From contig SUXX01000020.1 in NCBI GenBank assembly GCA_015060735.1, positions 1-38,750 on the forward strand: a stretch of DNA of 38,750 nucleotides, given 5' to 3'. Positions 24,078-33,004 of the stretch are shown here, in pieces. This DNA is from Bacteroides sp. Lineage in GTDB: Bacteria > Bacteroidota > Bacteroidia > Bacteroidales > Bacteroidaceae. The translations under genes and the position numbers were made by a program. The first letter of the stretch is position 1. Each line of letters opens with the position of its first letter. The notes beneath the pieces were generated by a model, which did no database searches, was not told the DNA's origin, and was given only the letters and a program-made list of their open reading frames with translations.

Positions 24078-24108
24078 CAAAGGTACGGCTTTTTCTGAGA
24101 CTTCCAAA
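24078..24108 (-). promoter_or_regulatory. Promoter of the initiator tRNA gene
   Basis: Minus-strand TTTG (24108-24105), 19 nt, then TACCTTTG (24085-24078), 20 bp before the tRNA. Its -7 box is identical to that of the tRNA-Val array and of hisS. Confidence 0.7.
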
Positions 24109-24219
24109 ACTTTTAGAGAATATTTTTTCCGCCCACGCATCAAACAATATATAATCTACTGATTATCAATCGATTTAAGATTTGTTAATTAAACCCGCTT
24201 AGAATATTATTTCCAAAGA

Positions 24220-24251
24220 TTTGTCTGAGAGAAAGAAAAAATGTAATTTTG
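24220..24251 (+). promoter_or_regulatory. Promoter of the tetR-fabG-pseudouridine synthase operon
   Basis: TTTG (24220-24223), exactly 20 nt, then TAATTTTG (24244-24251): a full consensus match, 34 bp before the TetR-type ATG. Its -7 element overlaps the palindrome at 24249-24276. Confidence 0.75.
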
Positions 24252-24276
24252 CACATATATATACTTAAATGTGCAA
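24249..24276. promoter_or_regulatory. Palindromic operator candidate for the TetR-type regulator
   Basis: TTGCACAT (24249-24256), 12 nt, ATGTGCAA (24269-24276): perfect 8-bp inverted arms starting in the -7 box and covering the expected start site. A dimeric repressor bound here would block transcription, so autoregulation is likely. Confidence 0.55.
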
Positions 24277-24285
24277 TAGATTTAT

Positions 24286-24885
24286 ATGGCAGTATCAAAG
24301 ACAAGAGCTAAATTAGTTGACGTAGCCCGGCAATTATTTGCCAAAAACGGGGTAAACAATACGACGATGAACGACATCGCCGTAGCCTCCAAGAAAGGAC
24401 GACGGACATTGTACACCTACTTCAAAAGCAAAGAAGAAATCTACACGGCCGTGGTAGAATCAGAATTGGAGATGCTTTCGGATGCATTGGACAATGTAGC
24501 CGCGGAAAATATTGCCCCAAACTTGAAAATTCTGAAACTAATTGAGACTCATTTGGACACGATCAAAGTCATTGTTCTCCGAAACGGAAACCTTCGTGCC
24601 AGTTTCTTCCGCGACATTTGGCGAGTAGAGAGAGTACGCCGGAAATTCAACCTGCACGAAATCGAACTTTTCAAGCAGATACTACTCGAAGGAAAGGAAA
24701 AAGGCATCTTCGAGGTGGACAACATCGATGTCCTGGCCGACATCCTTCACTATTGCATTAAAGGCATCGAAGTGCCTTATATCCGAGGTAAGATAGGCGA
24801 GGAACTAGATGACCGTGAAGGTTGGGAATATGTAGCCAAGATCGTGTACGGTGCCTTAGGACATAAAGGAAATATCAATTCATAA
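24286..24885 (+). CDS. TetR/AcrR-family transcriptional regulator
   Basis: 199 residues. The N-terminal helix-turn-helix (about 5-52) is typical: ARQLFAKNGVNNTTMNDIAVASKKGRRTLYTYF, here given as residues 14-46, with the YTYFKSKEEIY ending common to the family. The C-terminal half (about 60-195) is all-helical and should bind a ligand, unknown here. It is the first gene of an operon with fabG (14-nt gap) and a pseudouridine synthase. Linkage to fabG suggests control by a fatty-acid-related signal, for example an acyl-CoA or acyl-ACP, as for FabR/FadR-type TetR proteins; this is inference. A palindrome over its own promoter is the likely binding site. Confidence 0.92.
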   Translation: MAVSKTRAKLVDVARQLFAKNGVNNTTMNDIAVASKKGRRTLYTYFKSKEEIYTAVVESELEMLSDALDNVAAENIAPNLKILKLIETHLDTIKVIVLRNGNLRASFFRDIWRVERVRRKFNLHEIELFKQILLEGKEKGIFEVDNIDVLADILHYCIKGIEVPYIRGKIGEELDDREGWEYVAKIVYGALGHKGNINS

Positions 24886-24899
24886 ATTAAATAAGTATT

Positions 24900-25646
24900 A
24901 TGGGATTATTAACAGGTAAAACTGCAATTGTAACCGGTGCTGCACGCGGTATCGGCAAGGCAATCGCCTTGAAGTTTGCTTCAGAAGGGGCAAACGTAGC
25001 ATTCACCGACTTGGTGATTGATGAAAACGGATTGAACACAGAAAAAGAAATCGCAGCTTTCGGCGTGAAGGTAAAAGCTTATGCATCGAATGCAGCTTCT
25101 TTTGAAGATACGGAAAAGGTCGTAAATCAAATCAAGGAAGAATTCGGCTCAATTGATATTTTGGTAAACAATGCCGGTATCACCAAGGACGGCTTGATGA
25201 TGCGTATGAGCGAAGCCCAATGGGATGCCGTGATTGCCGTAAACTTGAAATCGGCTTTCAACTTCATCCACGCTTGTACTCCCATCATGATGCGTCAACG
25301 TGGCGGTAGTATCATCAACATGGCTTCCGTAGTAGGCGTTCATGGCAATGCCGGTCAGTGCAACTATTCAGCTTCCAAGGCAGGTATGATTGGTTTGGCA
25401 AAGTCCATTGCTCAAGAATTGGGTTCCCGCGGTGTCCGTGCTAACGCCATCGCTCCGGGTTTCATCATTACCGACATGACCAACCAGCTTAGCGACGAGG
25501 TAAAGGCTGAATGGGCAAAACGTATTCCATTACGCCGCGGTGGCACACCGGAAGACGTAGCTAACATCGCTACATTCCTGGCTTCTGACATGTCTTCTTA
25601 CGTAAGCGGTCAGGTCATTCAGGTAGACGGTGGTATGAATATGTAA
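24900..25646 (+). CDS. fabG: 3-oxoacyl-[acyl-carrier-protein] reductase
   Basis: 248 residues, the standard FabG length. It is a short-chain dehydrogenase with the NAD(P)-binding motif TGAARGIG (12-19), the NNAG motif (90-93) and a complete catalytic set, Asn115, Ser143, Tyr156 and Lys160 (YSASK). It reduces 3-oxoacyl-ACP to 3-hydroxyacyl-ACP in fatty acid elongation. The NMASVVGVHGNAGQ and QVIQVDGGMNM segments are close to FabG rather than to sugar dehydrogenases, so the assignment is firm. It follows the TetR gene by 14 nt and precedes the pseudouridine synthase by 4 nt. No other fab or acpP genes are nearby, so it is uncoupled from a fab cluster. Confidence 0.94.
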   Translation: MGLLTGKTAIVTGAARGIGKAIALKFASEGANVAFTDLVIDENGLNTEKEIAAFGVKVKAYASNAASFEDTEKVVNQIKEEFGSIDILVNNAGITKDGLMMRMSEAQWDAVIAVNLKSAFNFIHACTPIMMRQRGGSIINMASVVGVHGNAGQCNYSASKAGMIGLAKSIAQELGSRGVRANAIAPGFIITDMTNQLSDEVKAEWAKRIPLRRGGTPEDVANIATFLASDMSSYVSGQVIQVDGGMNM

Positions 25647-25650
25647 TGAC

Positions 25651-26322
25651 ATGACAGTCGTTTACGAAGACAACCATATTATTGTCGTCAACAAGACGGC
25701 TTCGGAGATTGTACAAGGAGACAAAACCGGCGACACCCCTTTATCAGAAACGGTCAAGGAATATATTAAGGTGAAATACAACAAGCCGGGCAATGTCTTC
25801 TTGGGCGTAACGCATCGCCTCGACCGACCGGTCAGTGGCCTTGTGGTGTTTGCCAAGACCAGCAAGGCCCTCTCCCGCCTGAACGACATGTTTCGATTGG
25901 GTGAGGTTAAAAAGACCTATTGGGCCATCGTAAAAGAACGCCCCAAGGAATTGGAAGGCGAACTGACACATTGGTTAGTACGCAATGAGAAGCAAAACAA
26001 ATCGTATGCCTATGACACCGAGAAGCCTAACAGCAAGAAGGCTATTCTTCGATACAAGTTAATAGGCCATTCACAGAACTACCATTTGCTGGAGGTCGAT
26101 TTGCAAACAGGACGCCATCACCAAATCCGATGTCAACTAGCCAAGATGGGATGTCCCATCAAAGGCGACTTGAAATATGGCTCGCCACGTTCGAATCCGG
26201 ATGGAAGTATCTGCTTACATGCTAGAAGAATAACATTCATCCACCCCGTATCAAAGGAAGTAATCGATTTGAAGGCACCGCTCCCAAGCGGAAATCTTTG
26301 GAATGGATTTGAAATGAAATGA
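25651..26322 (+). CDS. RluA-family RNA pseudouridine synthase
   Basis: 223 residues, a stand-alone catalytic domain without the S4 domain found in RluC/RluD. The catalytic motif is HRLDRPVSG with the nucleophile Asp58. Further family blocks are KTYWAIV (about 88-94) and LQTGRHHQIRCQLA (about 151-164). It converts specific uridines in tRNA or rRNA to pseudouridine; the target base cannot be predicted. It starts 4 nt after fabG, so it is co-transcribed with tetR-fabG. The operon ends at a bidirectional terminator. Confidence 0.93.
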   Translation: MTVVYEDNHIIVVNKTASEIVQGDKTGDTPLSETVKEYIKVKYNKPGNVFLGVTHRLDRPVSGLVVFAKTSKALSRLNDMFRLGEVKKTYWAIVKERPKELEGELTHWLVRNEKQNKSYAYDTEKPNSKKAILRYKLIGHSQNYHLLEVDLQTGRHHQIRCQLAKMGCPIKGDLKYGSPRSNPDGSICLHARRITFIHPVSKEVIDLKAPLPSGNLWNGFEMK

Positions 26323-26325
26323 AAT

Positions 26326-26368
26326 AAAAAGAGTGGGAAACAGAATCGCTTCCCACTCCTTTATTTTA
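26326..26368. terminator. Bidirectional terminator between the pseudouridine synthase and TlpA-like genes
   Basis: GAGTGGGAA (26331-26339) and TTCCCACTC (26350-26358), a perfect 9-bp stem with a 10-nt loop, A run before and CTTTATTTT after. It overlaps the stop region of the convergent thioredoxin gene. Confidence 0.85.
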
Positions 26369-26875
26369 CAGAGCTTCTTCAATCGCCTTCAACAAATGCT
26401 GAAATTCTTCTTCCGTATAACCGATAGAAGAATAAATCAGTTTTCCATCCTTCCCAAACAAGTAAGCACGCGGAATAGACTTCTCAGCAAACTTAGAAAA
26501 GACCTCCCGCTTCGGGTCTGGATAAAGAGGGAAAGTAAATTTCTTCCGCTCATTATATTTGGTCAATTGCTCATCGGTATGCTCACGTCCAATCACCAGC
26601 ATGGTAAAATCCTTATTATCCTTATATTTAGGCCACAACGTTTTCTGCACTTCGGCCAATTCTAATTGACAAGGACCACACCATGTCGCAAACAAACTGA
26701 CAAGCACTACCTTACCTTTTAAATCAGCCGACTTCACCTGACCATAAACCGATGACTTCAACTCAAAATCAGGCATTGCATCACCTTTCTTCAGTTCTTG
26801 AGCCTGCACGAAAACTGCCATGCAAAGCAACATACACATCATTACTAGCTTTTTCATACCTCTTCTATTTTTCAT
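26366..26875 (-). CDS. TlpA-like periplasmic thioredoxin-fold protein
   Basis: 169 residues. A signal peptide (about 1-25, cleaved after VQA) leads to a thioredoxin-fold domain with the active-site motif WCGPC (Cys66, Cys69) and the cis-proline region KSIPRAYLF. This matches the AhpC/TSA-TlpA-ResA group, which reduces or oxidises thiols in exported proteins; the function is a periplasmic disulfide reductase or a general redox partner. ATG 26875 lies 2 nt past the mutL stop codon (TAATCATG), suggesting coupling. A second in-frame ATG at 26857 gives a shorter signal peptide (MKKLVMMC...) and cannot be excluded. It is the last gene of the guaB-led string. Confidence 0.9.
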   Translation of the reverse strand: MKNRRGMKKLVMMCMLLCMAVFVQAQELKKGDAMPDFELKSSVYGQVKSADLKGKVVLVSLFATWCGPCQLELAEVQKTLWPKYKDNKDFTMLVIGREHTDEQLTKYNERKKFTFPLYPDPKREVFSKFAEKSIPRAYLFGKDGKLIYSSIGYTEEEFQHLLKAIEEAL

Positions 26876-26877
26876 GA

Positions 26878-28740
26878 TTATTTAAAAAGTTTTTCCAAAT
26901 CCTCTTCTTTTAACACGGCTAGAGCCACCTTGCCATCCGGCGTATAATTGGGAGCCGAAGAAGTAAGAAGGCCATCCACCAAATGATTCATTTCCTCATC
27001 AGACAGCACTTGTCCCGGTACAATTGCAGCCGCTTTAGCTAAGGCCAAAGCCAACAGTCCTTGTACTTCATCCCGTACCTTACAACCTTTTTCCATAGCA
27101 GTATGTACCATATTTTGCACCAACTGTATCGGTTGTAATCCCTCTATGCCGGCCGGCACTCCATTGATAGCATAACTTCCGCCCCCTAAATCGGTCAATT
27201 CAAAGCCTAAATAACTCAAATCCTCCATGATACTTTGGAGCACAGGGATTTCCGAGGCCGAAAACTGTACAATATCTGGGAACAACATACCTTGCGAAGC
27301 ACCTTTACGTGCTGCTATTTGCGATAAATAGTTATCATATAGCACTCGAACGTGTGCCCGTTGCTGATCAATCACCATCAATCCAGACTTGACTGAAGTC
27401 AAGATAAACCGTCCTTTGTATTGATAATGCCGAGAAGACATTTCAACCGGCGAGGATTCCTCAGCCGGTGCATAAATAGGTAAAGAAGCATCTGCCCCCG
27501 ATTGCTCCATCCAATAATCTTCTTCTCCTGGATACGTCAAAGGAACTTGATTATCCTTCCGGCCTGCACCCTCATAGAATTGTTCCCAACCATTAGTAGC
27601 TTGTCGGGTATATGAAGAAGGAGTTGTATCAAACGGATTATAAGAAGGATTATAACTAGTCTGTGGAGCTTGCACATTTGAATAAGGCGAGTGTTCAAAA
27701 GCCGGGATGTCCGGCATTCCTTCCGTATCAAAATCAATGGAAGGTACAGCATTGAACTTACCCAATGTTTCCTTCACTGCGGCTGAAAGAATCTGCCAAA
27801 TAGCCTGTTCGTTTTCGAACTTGATTTCTGTCTTGGTAGGATGAATATTCACATCAATATTCGAAGGCTCTACATCGAAATAAATAAAATAAGAAACTTG
27901 TTCACCGGCAGGAATCAAATGTTCATAAGCATCCATTATCGACTTATGAAAATAAGGATGACGCATATAGCGGCCATTGACAAAGAAAAACTGACGTGCT
28001 CCTTTTTTTCGAGAAGTCTCTGGACGACCTACGAATCCTGAGATACGAGCCATGGTGGTATCTACTTCTACCGAAAGTAGCTCCTGGTTGATTTTCTTCC
28101 CGAAAACACCTATTATACGCTGTTTCAACTGAGTAGCTGGAAGATTCAGCATCTCTGTCCCATTGTGATGGAGGGTAAAAGAGACATCCGGATTCACCAA
28201 AGCAATCCGTTCGAATTCGGTAAGGATATTACTCAATTCAGTTTGGTTAGATTTCAGAAATTTCCTTCGAGCCGGCACATTGAAGAACAAGTTACGCACC
28301 GTAAAACTACTTCCCTCCGAGCAAGACACAGGTTCCTGACTTTCGACCTTAGAACCGGAAATACACAAAGAAGTACCCAGTTCTTCCCCTCTCAAGCGAG
28401 TACGCAACTCCACTTGAGCTACCGCTGCAATAGAAGCCAACGCCTCACCGCGAAATCCCATTGTGCGAAGGGCAAATAAATCTGCGGCTTCACGAATTTT
28501 GGAGGTGGCATGGCGTTCAAAGGCTAACCGAGCATCCGTTTCCGACATGCCCTTACCATCGTCGATCACTTGTATGGATGTCTTTCCGGCATCCGTCACC
28601 AACACATCTACATGCTTGGCCCCGGCATCCACCGCATTCTCAACCAGCTCCTTGATAACGGAAGCCGGACGCTGAATTACTTCCCCGGCCGCAATCTGGT
28701 TAGCCACGGAATCCGGAAGCAAACGAATAATATCACTCAT
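26878..28740 (-). CDS. mutL: DNA mismatch repair protein MutL
   Basis: 620 residues. The GHKL ATPase is complete: [25 protein letters not shown] (motif I, 16-40, with catalytic Glu32 or neighbour), DDGKGM (60-65) and TMGFRGEAL (93-101). The linker (about 330-430) is disordered. The C-terminal dimerisation domain lacks the endonuclease motifs: DQHA-x2-E-x4-E is replaced by [12 protein letters not shown] (458-469), the ACR-type motif by [10 protein letters not shown] (568-577), and CPHGRP by YTPDGKV. MutL couples mismatch recognition by MutS to strand removal. It precedes the TlpA-like gene by 2 nt. Confidence 0.96.
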   Translation of the reverse strand: MSDIIRLLPDSVANQIAAGEVIQRPASVIKELVENAVDAGAKHVDVLVTDAGKTSIQVIDDGKGMSETDARLAFERHATSKIREAADLFALRTMGFRGEALASIAAVAQVELRTRLRGEELGTSLCISGSKVESQEPVSCSEGSSFTVRNLFFNVPARRKFLKSNQTELSNILTEFERIALVNPDVSFTLHHNGTEMLNLPATQLKQRIIGVFGKKINQELLSVEVDTTMARISGFVGRPETSRKKGARQFFFVNGRYMRHPYFHKSIMDAYEHLIPAGEQVSYFIYFDVEPSNIDVNIHPTKTEIKFENEQAIWQILSAAVKETLGKFNAVPSIDFDTEGMPDIPAFEHSPYSNVQAPQTSYNPSYNPFDTTPSSYTRQATNGWEQFYEGAGRKDNQVPLTYPGEEDYWMEQSGADASLPIYAPAEESSPVEMSSRHYQYKGRFILTSVKSGLMVIDQQRAHVRVLYDNYLSQIAARKGASQGMLFPDIVQFSASEIPVLQSIMEDLSYLGFELTDLGGGSYAINGVPAGIEGLQPIQLVQNMVHTAMEKGCKVRDEVQGLLALALAKAAAIVPGQVLSDEEMNHLVDGLLTSSAPNYTPDGKVALAVLKEEDLEKLFK

Positions 28741-28757
28741 AAGTCCAACCTTAGTGA

Positions 28758-29057
28758 TTAAAAGTTCAGTTCACCAGTCACCAAGTAATGCAATACGTAC
28801 ATCAACGCTGCAATCCCTATCAACAACACAGCATAAGTCAACGGTTTTCTACCACTTTCCTTTCTACGTTTCAAGTGCTTGGTTCCTTCCACAAACTTAC
28901 CACGTATTCTTTCTTCAGCAGTCAATTCCTTAGGAGGCAACATGCCCAAATCACGTTTCGCATTCTCCTCTATCTTAGCCAGTTTCTCCTTTCGTTCGTT
29001 CACATAAATATACTGATGACTGAACGGACGTGGCTTTTCCGACTTAAACATTCCCAT
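28758..29057 (-). CDS. Small single-pass membrane protein of unknown function
   Basis: 99 residues from ATG 29057, preceded by a strong AGGAGGAGG ribosome-binding site. Two in-frame ATGs compete (29057 and 29051); the first is better spaced. The N-terminal two-thirds is strongly charged and hydrophilic ([14 protein letters not shown]..., helical), then one hydrophobic helix (about 73-93, [20 protein letters not shown]) lies near the C-terminus, so it is probably tail-anchored with the bulk in the cytoplasm. No family is recognised. It lies between the OstA-like gene (4-nt gap) and mutL (17-nt gap), so it is part of this operon. Confidence 0.75.
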   Translation of the reverse strand: MGMFKSEKPRPFSHQYIYVNERKEKLAKIEENAKRDLGMLPPKELTAEERIRGKFVEGTKHLKRRKESGRKPLTYAVLLIGIAALMYVLHYLVTGELNF

Positions 29058-29061
29058 ATTA

Positions 29062-30726
29062 TTATTCCTCCTCCTTTTTATTAAACAAATTTTGATTAGG
29101 CAACGGGGCCGCACTACGAGTATTTTTTTTCAATTCCTGACCAGCCTTCTTACCTCTCCATTGGAACACATCCTCCTTATTCAAAGGACGAACATAATCA
29201 AGCCAGACAAAATTAGCTAGCTTCATCTGATCTTCCGGCAATTGACCCATAGGATACAATGTTCCATTCGACTTAGGGCTCATCACCATTTTCTTCAGTT
29301 TACGGTTTTGCAGATAAATATCCAATTGACTGGTTTCCGACACATTCATGCCAATCAATGTGCTGTCCCTCTCCATCGGATAATACACCAGACGAACAGA
29401 ACCTATCACATTCACTTTATCCATTTCTCCATCTTTGAAGAAAGCCTTCATTTCCTTCCCCGACACCTGGTTATAATTCACCGAATCCAGCTTTTCGACC
29501 GACAAGGCTTGATTAAGAATATGTGCCCAATCAATGGTACTGTCGTTCATGTAAATCATAATCTTTTCGCCTAAAAGTTGTTGTTGCCCGTTCCAAAGCA
29601 CCGGATCACGAAACATCGTCAAACAACTATCCTTAGAAGAAAACACTAATGAATCGCAAACCCCTTGCACATCGGTACGATAGATACGCACCTTATGATA
29701 CCCTCGCATTTCTCGAAACATCGAGTCTGTATTAATATGATAAGTATATAGCTGAAGTGTATCGGCATGCATAAACAAGCTATCTCCTTGCGAATAGTCT
29801 ATGGCCAAGGCCTTATCCGTAGCAAAGGCATAACCCGTCAACTCATTATAAAAACAATAATTGCCAGTCAGCATATTCTTGTTCACCGTATCGGTCATCT
29901 CTACGTTCTCGAAAGCCTCTCCAAACCCTTTGGTACGGTCGTAGAACAGGCTATCTCCCGTCATTCTTTTCCCTTGATTCGTCAAGACCGATCGATTCAA
30001 CAACTCTGCCTGCCCCAACTGGGTATTATAAAAGCCTAGTTCCGAATAGATATGATTTTCCTCACTATCAATATCCGAAGGACCTACGATATTGGCAATC
30101 TTAGTAGCCGTATTATAACGCAAAGTATCAGACACCAACGTAAACTGAGGATTAACCAGCTTCACATCATAATTGAAAACTGACATTTTTGTTTCCGGGC
30201 TATATTCCCCCCAATCCGATGTCAAAACATTCTCCTCATCCATCAACGAGCCTCCGTTGAAATAATACCCCAAATTAGCTATGCGGTCATAATTCAAGCT
30301 ATCCGTCACTAACGTCGTCGTACGATTCTCCATTCGCACATTGTTACGAACCTGAGCTATCTGCGTATTCCCATCATAAAACAAGTAGTCCCCATATAAG
30401 AACAAGGTATCCCCTTGAACCATCTTTACATGATCAAAAGCCTCCAGGGAATTGGTCTTTTCATAAAAACAGGCACTGTCACAATACATATAGATACTAT
30501 CATGTCGGAAAACGACTTCCCCCACCAATACCTGAGCATCCGGTTGATCCTTGCTTTTTTTCAACACATTGGAATGCAGCAAATAGACCTTACTCTTTGT
30601 CCCTTGCGAACCGCTTTGATTTGGCTTCACTTGAGCAGCCAAACAAAAGCCAAACAGGCACAGGATACCCAAGAAAAGTACCCTGCGCCCATTAGTTGTT
30701 CTATGATTCTTTTTCTTATTACACAT
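29062..30726 (-). CDS. OstA/LptA-like periplasmic protein
   Basis: 554 residues with an N-terminal signal peptide (about 1-31, ending LAAQ). The body is a run of OstA/LptA-type beta-jellyroll repeats recognisable by the D-SL-YD/F pattern (VTDSLNYDR, SDTLRYNT, GDSLFYDR, GNYCFYNE). The family binds the lipid part of LPS during transport across the periplasm. It lacks the C-terminal barrel of LptD, so it is an OstA-like bridge or carrier protein rather than LptD. It starts 1 nt after the surA stop codon (TAAAATG). Its place beside three parvulin-type genes fits a role in outer-membrane biogenesis. Confidence 0.88.
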   Translation of the reverse strand: MCNKKKNHRTTNGRRVLFLGILCLFGFCLAAQVKPNQSGSQGTKSKVYLLHSNVLKKSKDQPDAQVLVGEVVFRHDSIYMYCDSACFYEKTNSLEAFDHVKMVQGDTLFLYGDYLFYDGNTQIAQVRNNVRMENRTTTLVTDSLNYDRIANLGYYFNGGSLMDEENVLTSDWGEYSPETKMSVFNYDVKLVNPQFTLVSDTLRYNTATKIANIVGPSDIDSEENHIYSELGFYNTQLGQAELLNRSVLTNQGKRMTGDSLFYDRTKGFGEAFENVEMTDTVNKNMLTGNYCFYNELTGYAFATDKALAIDYSQGDSLFMHADTLQLYTYHINTDSMFREMRGYHKVRIYRTDVQGVCDSLVFSSKDSCLTMFRDPVLWNGQQQLLGEKIMIYMNDSTIDWAHILNQALSVEKLDSVNYNQVSGKEMKAFFKDGEMDKVNVIGSVRLVYYPMERDSTLIGMNVSETSQLDIYLQNRKLKKMVMSPKSNGTLYPMGQLPEDQMKLANFVWLDYVRPLNKEDVFQWRGKKAGQELKKNTRSAAPLPNQNLFNKKEEE

Positions 30727-30727
30727 T

Positions 30728-32098
30728 TTATCGTCTTATCCAACCTGGATACTTAAAGTCACATTTCACCCAATTCTCATTAATCCGGACATACGTATTT
30801 TTCTGCTTGTCAACAATCCATTTCTGCAACTTTTCCTCACCCAACTTTCCTTGAACGATTGCTTTCAAGCGTTGATAGTCATCCGAGATAGTAGCCTTAT
30901 GCCCATTAATACGGGTCTTCAGTTTCACAATGGCACAAATTTCCTTGCCTTTGCTGTCCACCATCGTAAAAGGATCGGATATTTCACCTACATTCATCTT
31001 TTCAATTGTCTTGGCTACTTCTTGAGAGAATTGAGCCAGGTCTTGCATCTCAAAGCGGGCAGTACCGGTCATCTTGTTTGCCAAAAGTCCATGATTGTTA
31101 CGTGTATCCTTGTCATGCGACAAATAAGTCGCTGCACCGTCAAACGTAAACTTTCCACTACGAATATCATTCGCGATAGAATCCAGTCTCATCAAAGAAC
31201 TTTCAATATCCTTTTCTTCTACCTTAGGTTTTAACAGGATGTGACGCGTATTGATACGGTCTCCACGCTTTTCTATCAACTGAATGATGTGGAAACCAAA
31301 TTCCGATTCCACAATCTTCGAAACTTTGTCCGGGTCTTGAAGATTGAAAGCCACATTGGCGTATTCCGGCACCAACTCACCGCGTCCCATAAAGCCCAAT
31401 TCTCCTCCACGGCGTCGAGTTCCTTCATCTTCCGAATACAGACGAGCCAACGTAGAAAAAGCAATTTCCCCCTTATGAACCTGATCCGTATAGTCACGCA
31501 ATGTCTTTTTCACCCGTTCCACTTCTTCTTGCGGGATCTTCGGTTCCAACGTAATGATTTGCACCTCTACCTGAGTCGGAATAAACGGAATACTATCTTG
31601 AGGTAAATTCTTGAAATAACGGCGTACATCTGCCGGTACAATCTTAATATCCCCCACAATTTCTTGCTGCATCCGTTGTACAATCAATCCCGAACGGATA
31701 TTCTCGCGAAGCATCTCACGAATCTGTGTCGAAGTCTTGTTATAATATTCTTCTAACTTCTCTTTAGAACCGATTTGGTCTATCAGCCAATTATGACGTC
31801 TTTCCACCTCACGGATTACTTCTTGTTCCGACACCTCGATACTATCGATTTCCGCTTGGTGCAAAAACAATTTCTGAACAGCCAAATCTTCAGGAATGAT
31901 ACAATACGGATCTCCATCAAATTTGCGTCCTTCATATTGGGCGTTCAATCGTTCGCTTTCCACATCCGATTTGAGAATGGCCTCATCACCCACTACCCAA
32001 ACAACTTCATCTATCACATTATTCTGTCCCCATACCGGGAATGACATTAACGACATCAGCAATAATGCAAAACTCTTGACATACATCAGTTTATTCAT
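30728..32098 (-). CDS. surA: SurA-like periplasmic chaperone / peptidyl-prolyl isomerase
   Basis: 456 residues. A signal peptide (about 1-25) is followed by a SurA N-terminal helical chaperone region (about 26-165, VVGDEAILKSDVESE being typical) and two parvulin/PpiC domains (about 175-280 with GGELGFMGRGELVPEYANVAF and ESEFGFHIIQL; about 285-390 with TRHILL). It ends with a helical tail. SurA escorts unfolded outer-membrane proteins to the BAM machine. The next gene upstream overlaps it by 8 bp, so these genes are translationally coupled. Confidence 0.94.
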   Translation of the reverse strand: MNKLMYVKSFALLLMSLMSFPVWGQNNVIDEVVWVVGDEAILKSDVESERLNAQYEGRKFDGDPYCIIPEDLAVQKLFLHQAEIDSIEVSEQEVIREVERRHNWLIDQIGSKEKLEEYYNKTSTQIREMLRENIRSGLIVQRMQQEIVGDIKIVPADVRRYFKNLPQDSIPFIPTQVEVQIITLEPKIPQEEVERVKKTLRDYTDQVHKGEIAFSTLARLYSEDEGTRRRGGELGFMGRGELVPEYANVAFNLQDPDKVSKIVESEFGFHIIQLIEKRGDRINTRHILLKPKVEEKDIESSLMRLDSIANDIRSGKFTFDGAATYLSHDKDTRNNHGLLANKMTGTARFEMQDLAQFSQEVAKTIEKMNVGEISDPFTMVDSKGKEICAIVKLKTRINGHKATISDDYQRLKAIVQGKLGEEKLQKWIVDKQKNTYVRINENWVKCDFKYPGWIRR

Positions 32099-32969
32099 CT
32101 GAATCTGAATCTAAATAATAATAATTAATTCTATTTCTGTCCGAAGCTTGATGATACAATTCATCCTTCACACTATTGATGAATTCCACCCGCTTCAGGT
32201 TTATCAAAATCTCTTTAATTTCTTCTTCTGCAAAATCCAACGGTTTCTGTTCTCCTTTCCCTTGAAATTCTTCAACGTGCAGAAAATAATAAAAAGCCGT
32301 ATCTTTCAATTCCACATTTCGGTTCTGCTTCAAATAGTCCGAATCAGGATTCCAGGTTCTTCCGGGAATTAAAGCTTCTATTTCTTCCAAAGGACGCCAA
32401 TGATCATAAAAATAATCATAGGTTACGGCATTTCTGAAACTATATTTCTCTAACTGTTCTATGGCCTCCTGGGTATTACGTTTGTACCATCTCCTCACAT
32501 CCGACAAATTGGGTGACTTCAATGGCACTTTCATAAAAAGTCCCTTCACAAGAGGTTTATCCAAGACAAAAAGTTGCTTGTTCTGGTTATAATATGCAAG
32601 CACTTCATCCGAAGTTATCTCATCGGCCAACCGCTGCTTCACCAAGGCTTCCTGATAAGCATGCATCACCAAAGCCTTCCGATAACTCTCTACCAAGTTC
32701 ATTACCCGGTCATTATCAGGAATATTCCCCTCTGCCTTTTCAAACAACAAAACATCCTCTACCCAATTCTTGATATAGCTCTCCGCAAAAAGTACACTGT
32801 CGTCAGCCGACAAATTCAAAGGCAAAGCCGCCTGCAAGTCGTCCTGATAAAGGAACTTACCGGCAACTTCCACCAAAGGAATTCTTCCCTTATGGTCTTG
32901 CTGTTGGCTACACCCCAGGCCTACTAAAGCCAAAAGCCCAATCAATCCCCAAATATATACTTTTTTCAT
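32091..32969 (-). CDS. SurA/PpiC-like lipoprotein
   Basis: 292 residues. The lipoprotein signal ends VGLGC (Cys20), so it should be lipidated and face the periplasm. The remainder is predicted helical, and the N-terminal section resembles the chaperone half of SurA/PpiD (LAYYNQNKQLFVLDKPLVKGLFMKV region, 127-150, where the parvulin domain usually begins). A recognisable parvulin active site is not obvious, so catalysis is doubtful. It overlaps surA by 8 bp and follows the next upstream parvulin-like gene by 35 nt. It may serve as a membrane-anchored SurA accessory. A short acidic tail (DSDSDE) is present. Confidence 0.78.
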   Translation of the reverse strand: MKKVYIWGLIGLLALVGLGCSQQQDHKGRIPLVEVAGKFLYQDDLQAALPLNLSADDSVLFAESYIKNWVEDVLLFEKAEGNIPDNDRVMNLVESYRKALVMHAYQEALVKQRLADEITSDEVLAYYNQNKQLFVLDKPLVKGLFMKVPLKSPNLSDVRRWYKRNTQEAIEQLEKYSFRNAVTYDYFYDHWRPLEEIEALIPGRTWNPDSDYLKQNRNVELKDTAFYYFLHVEEFQGKGEQKPLDFAEEEIKEILINLKRVEFINSVKDELYHQASDRNRINYYYLDSDSDE

Positions 32970-33004
32970 AAAACTTCTAATCGCGAACGAAGATAATGCA
33001 TTAA

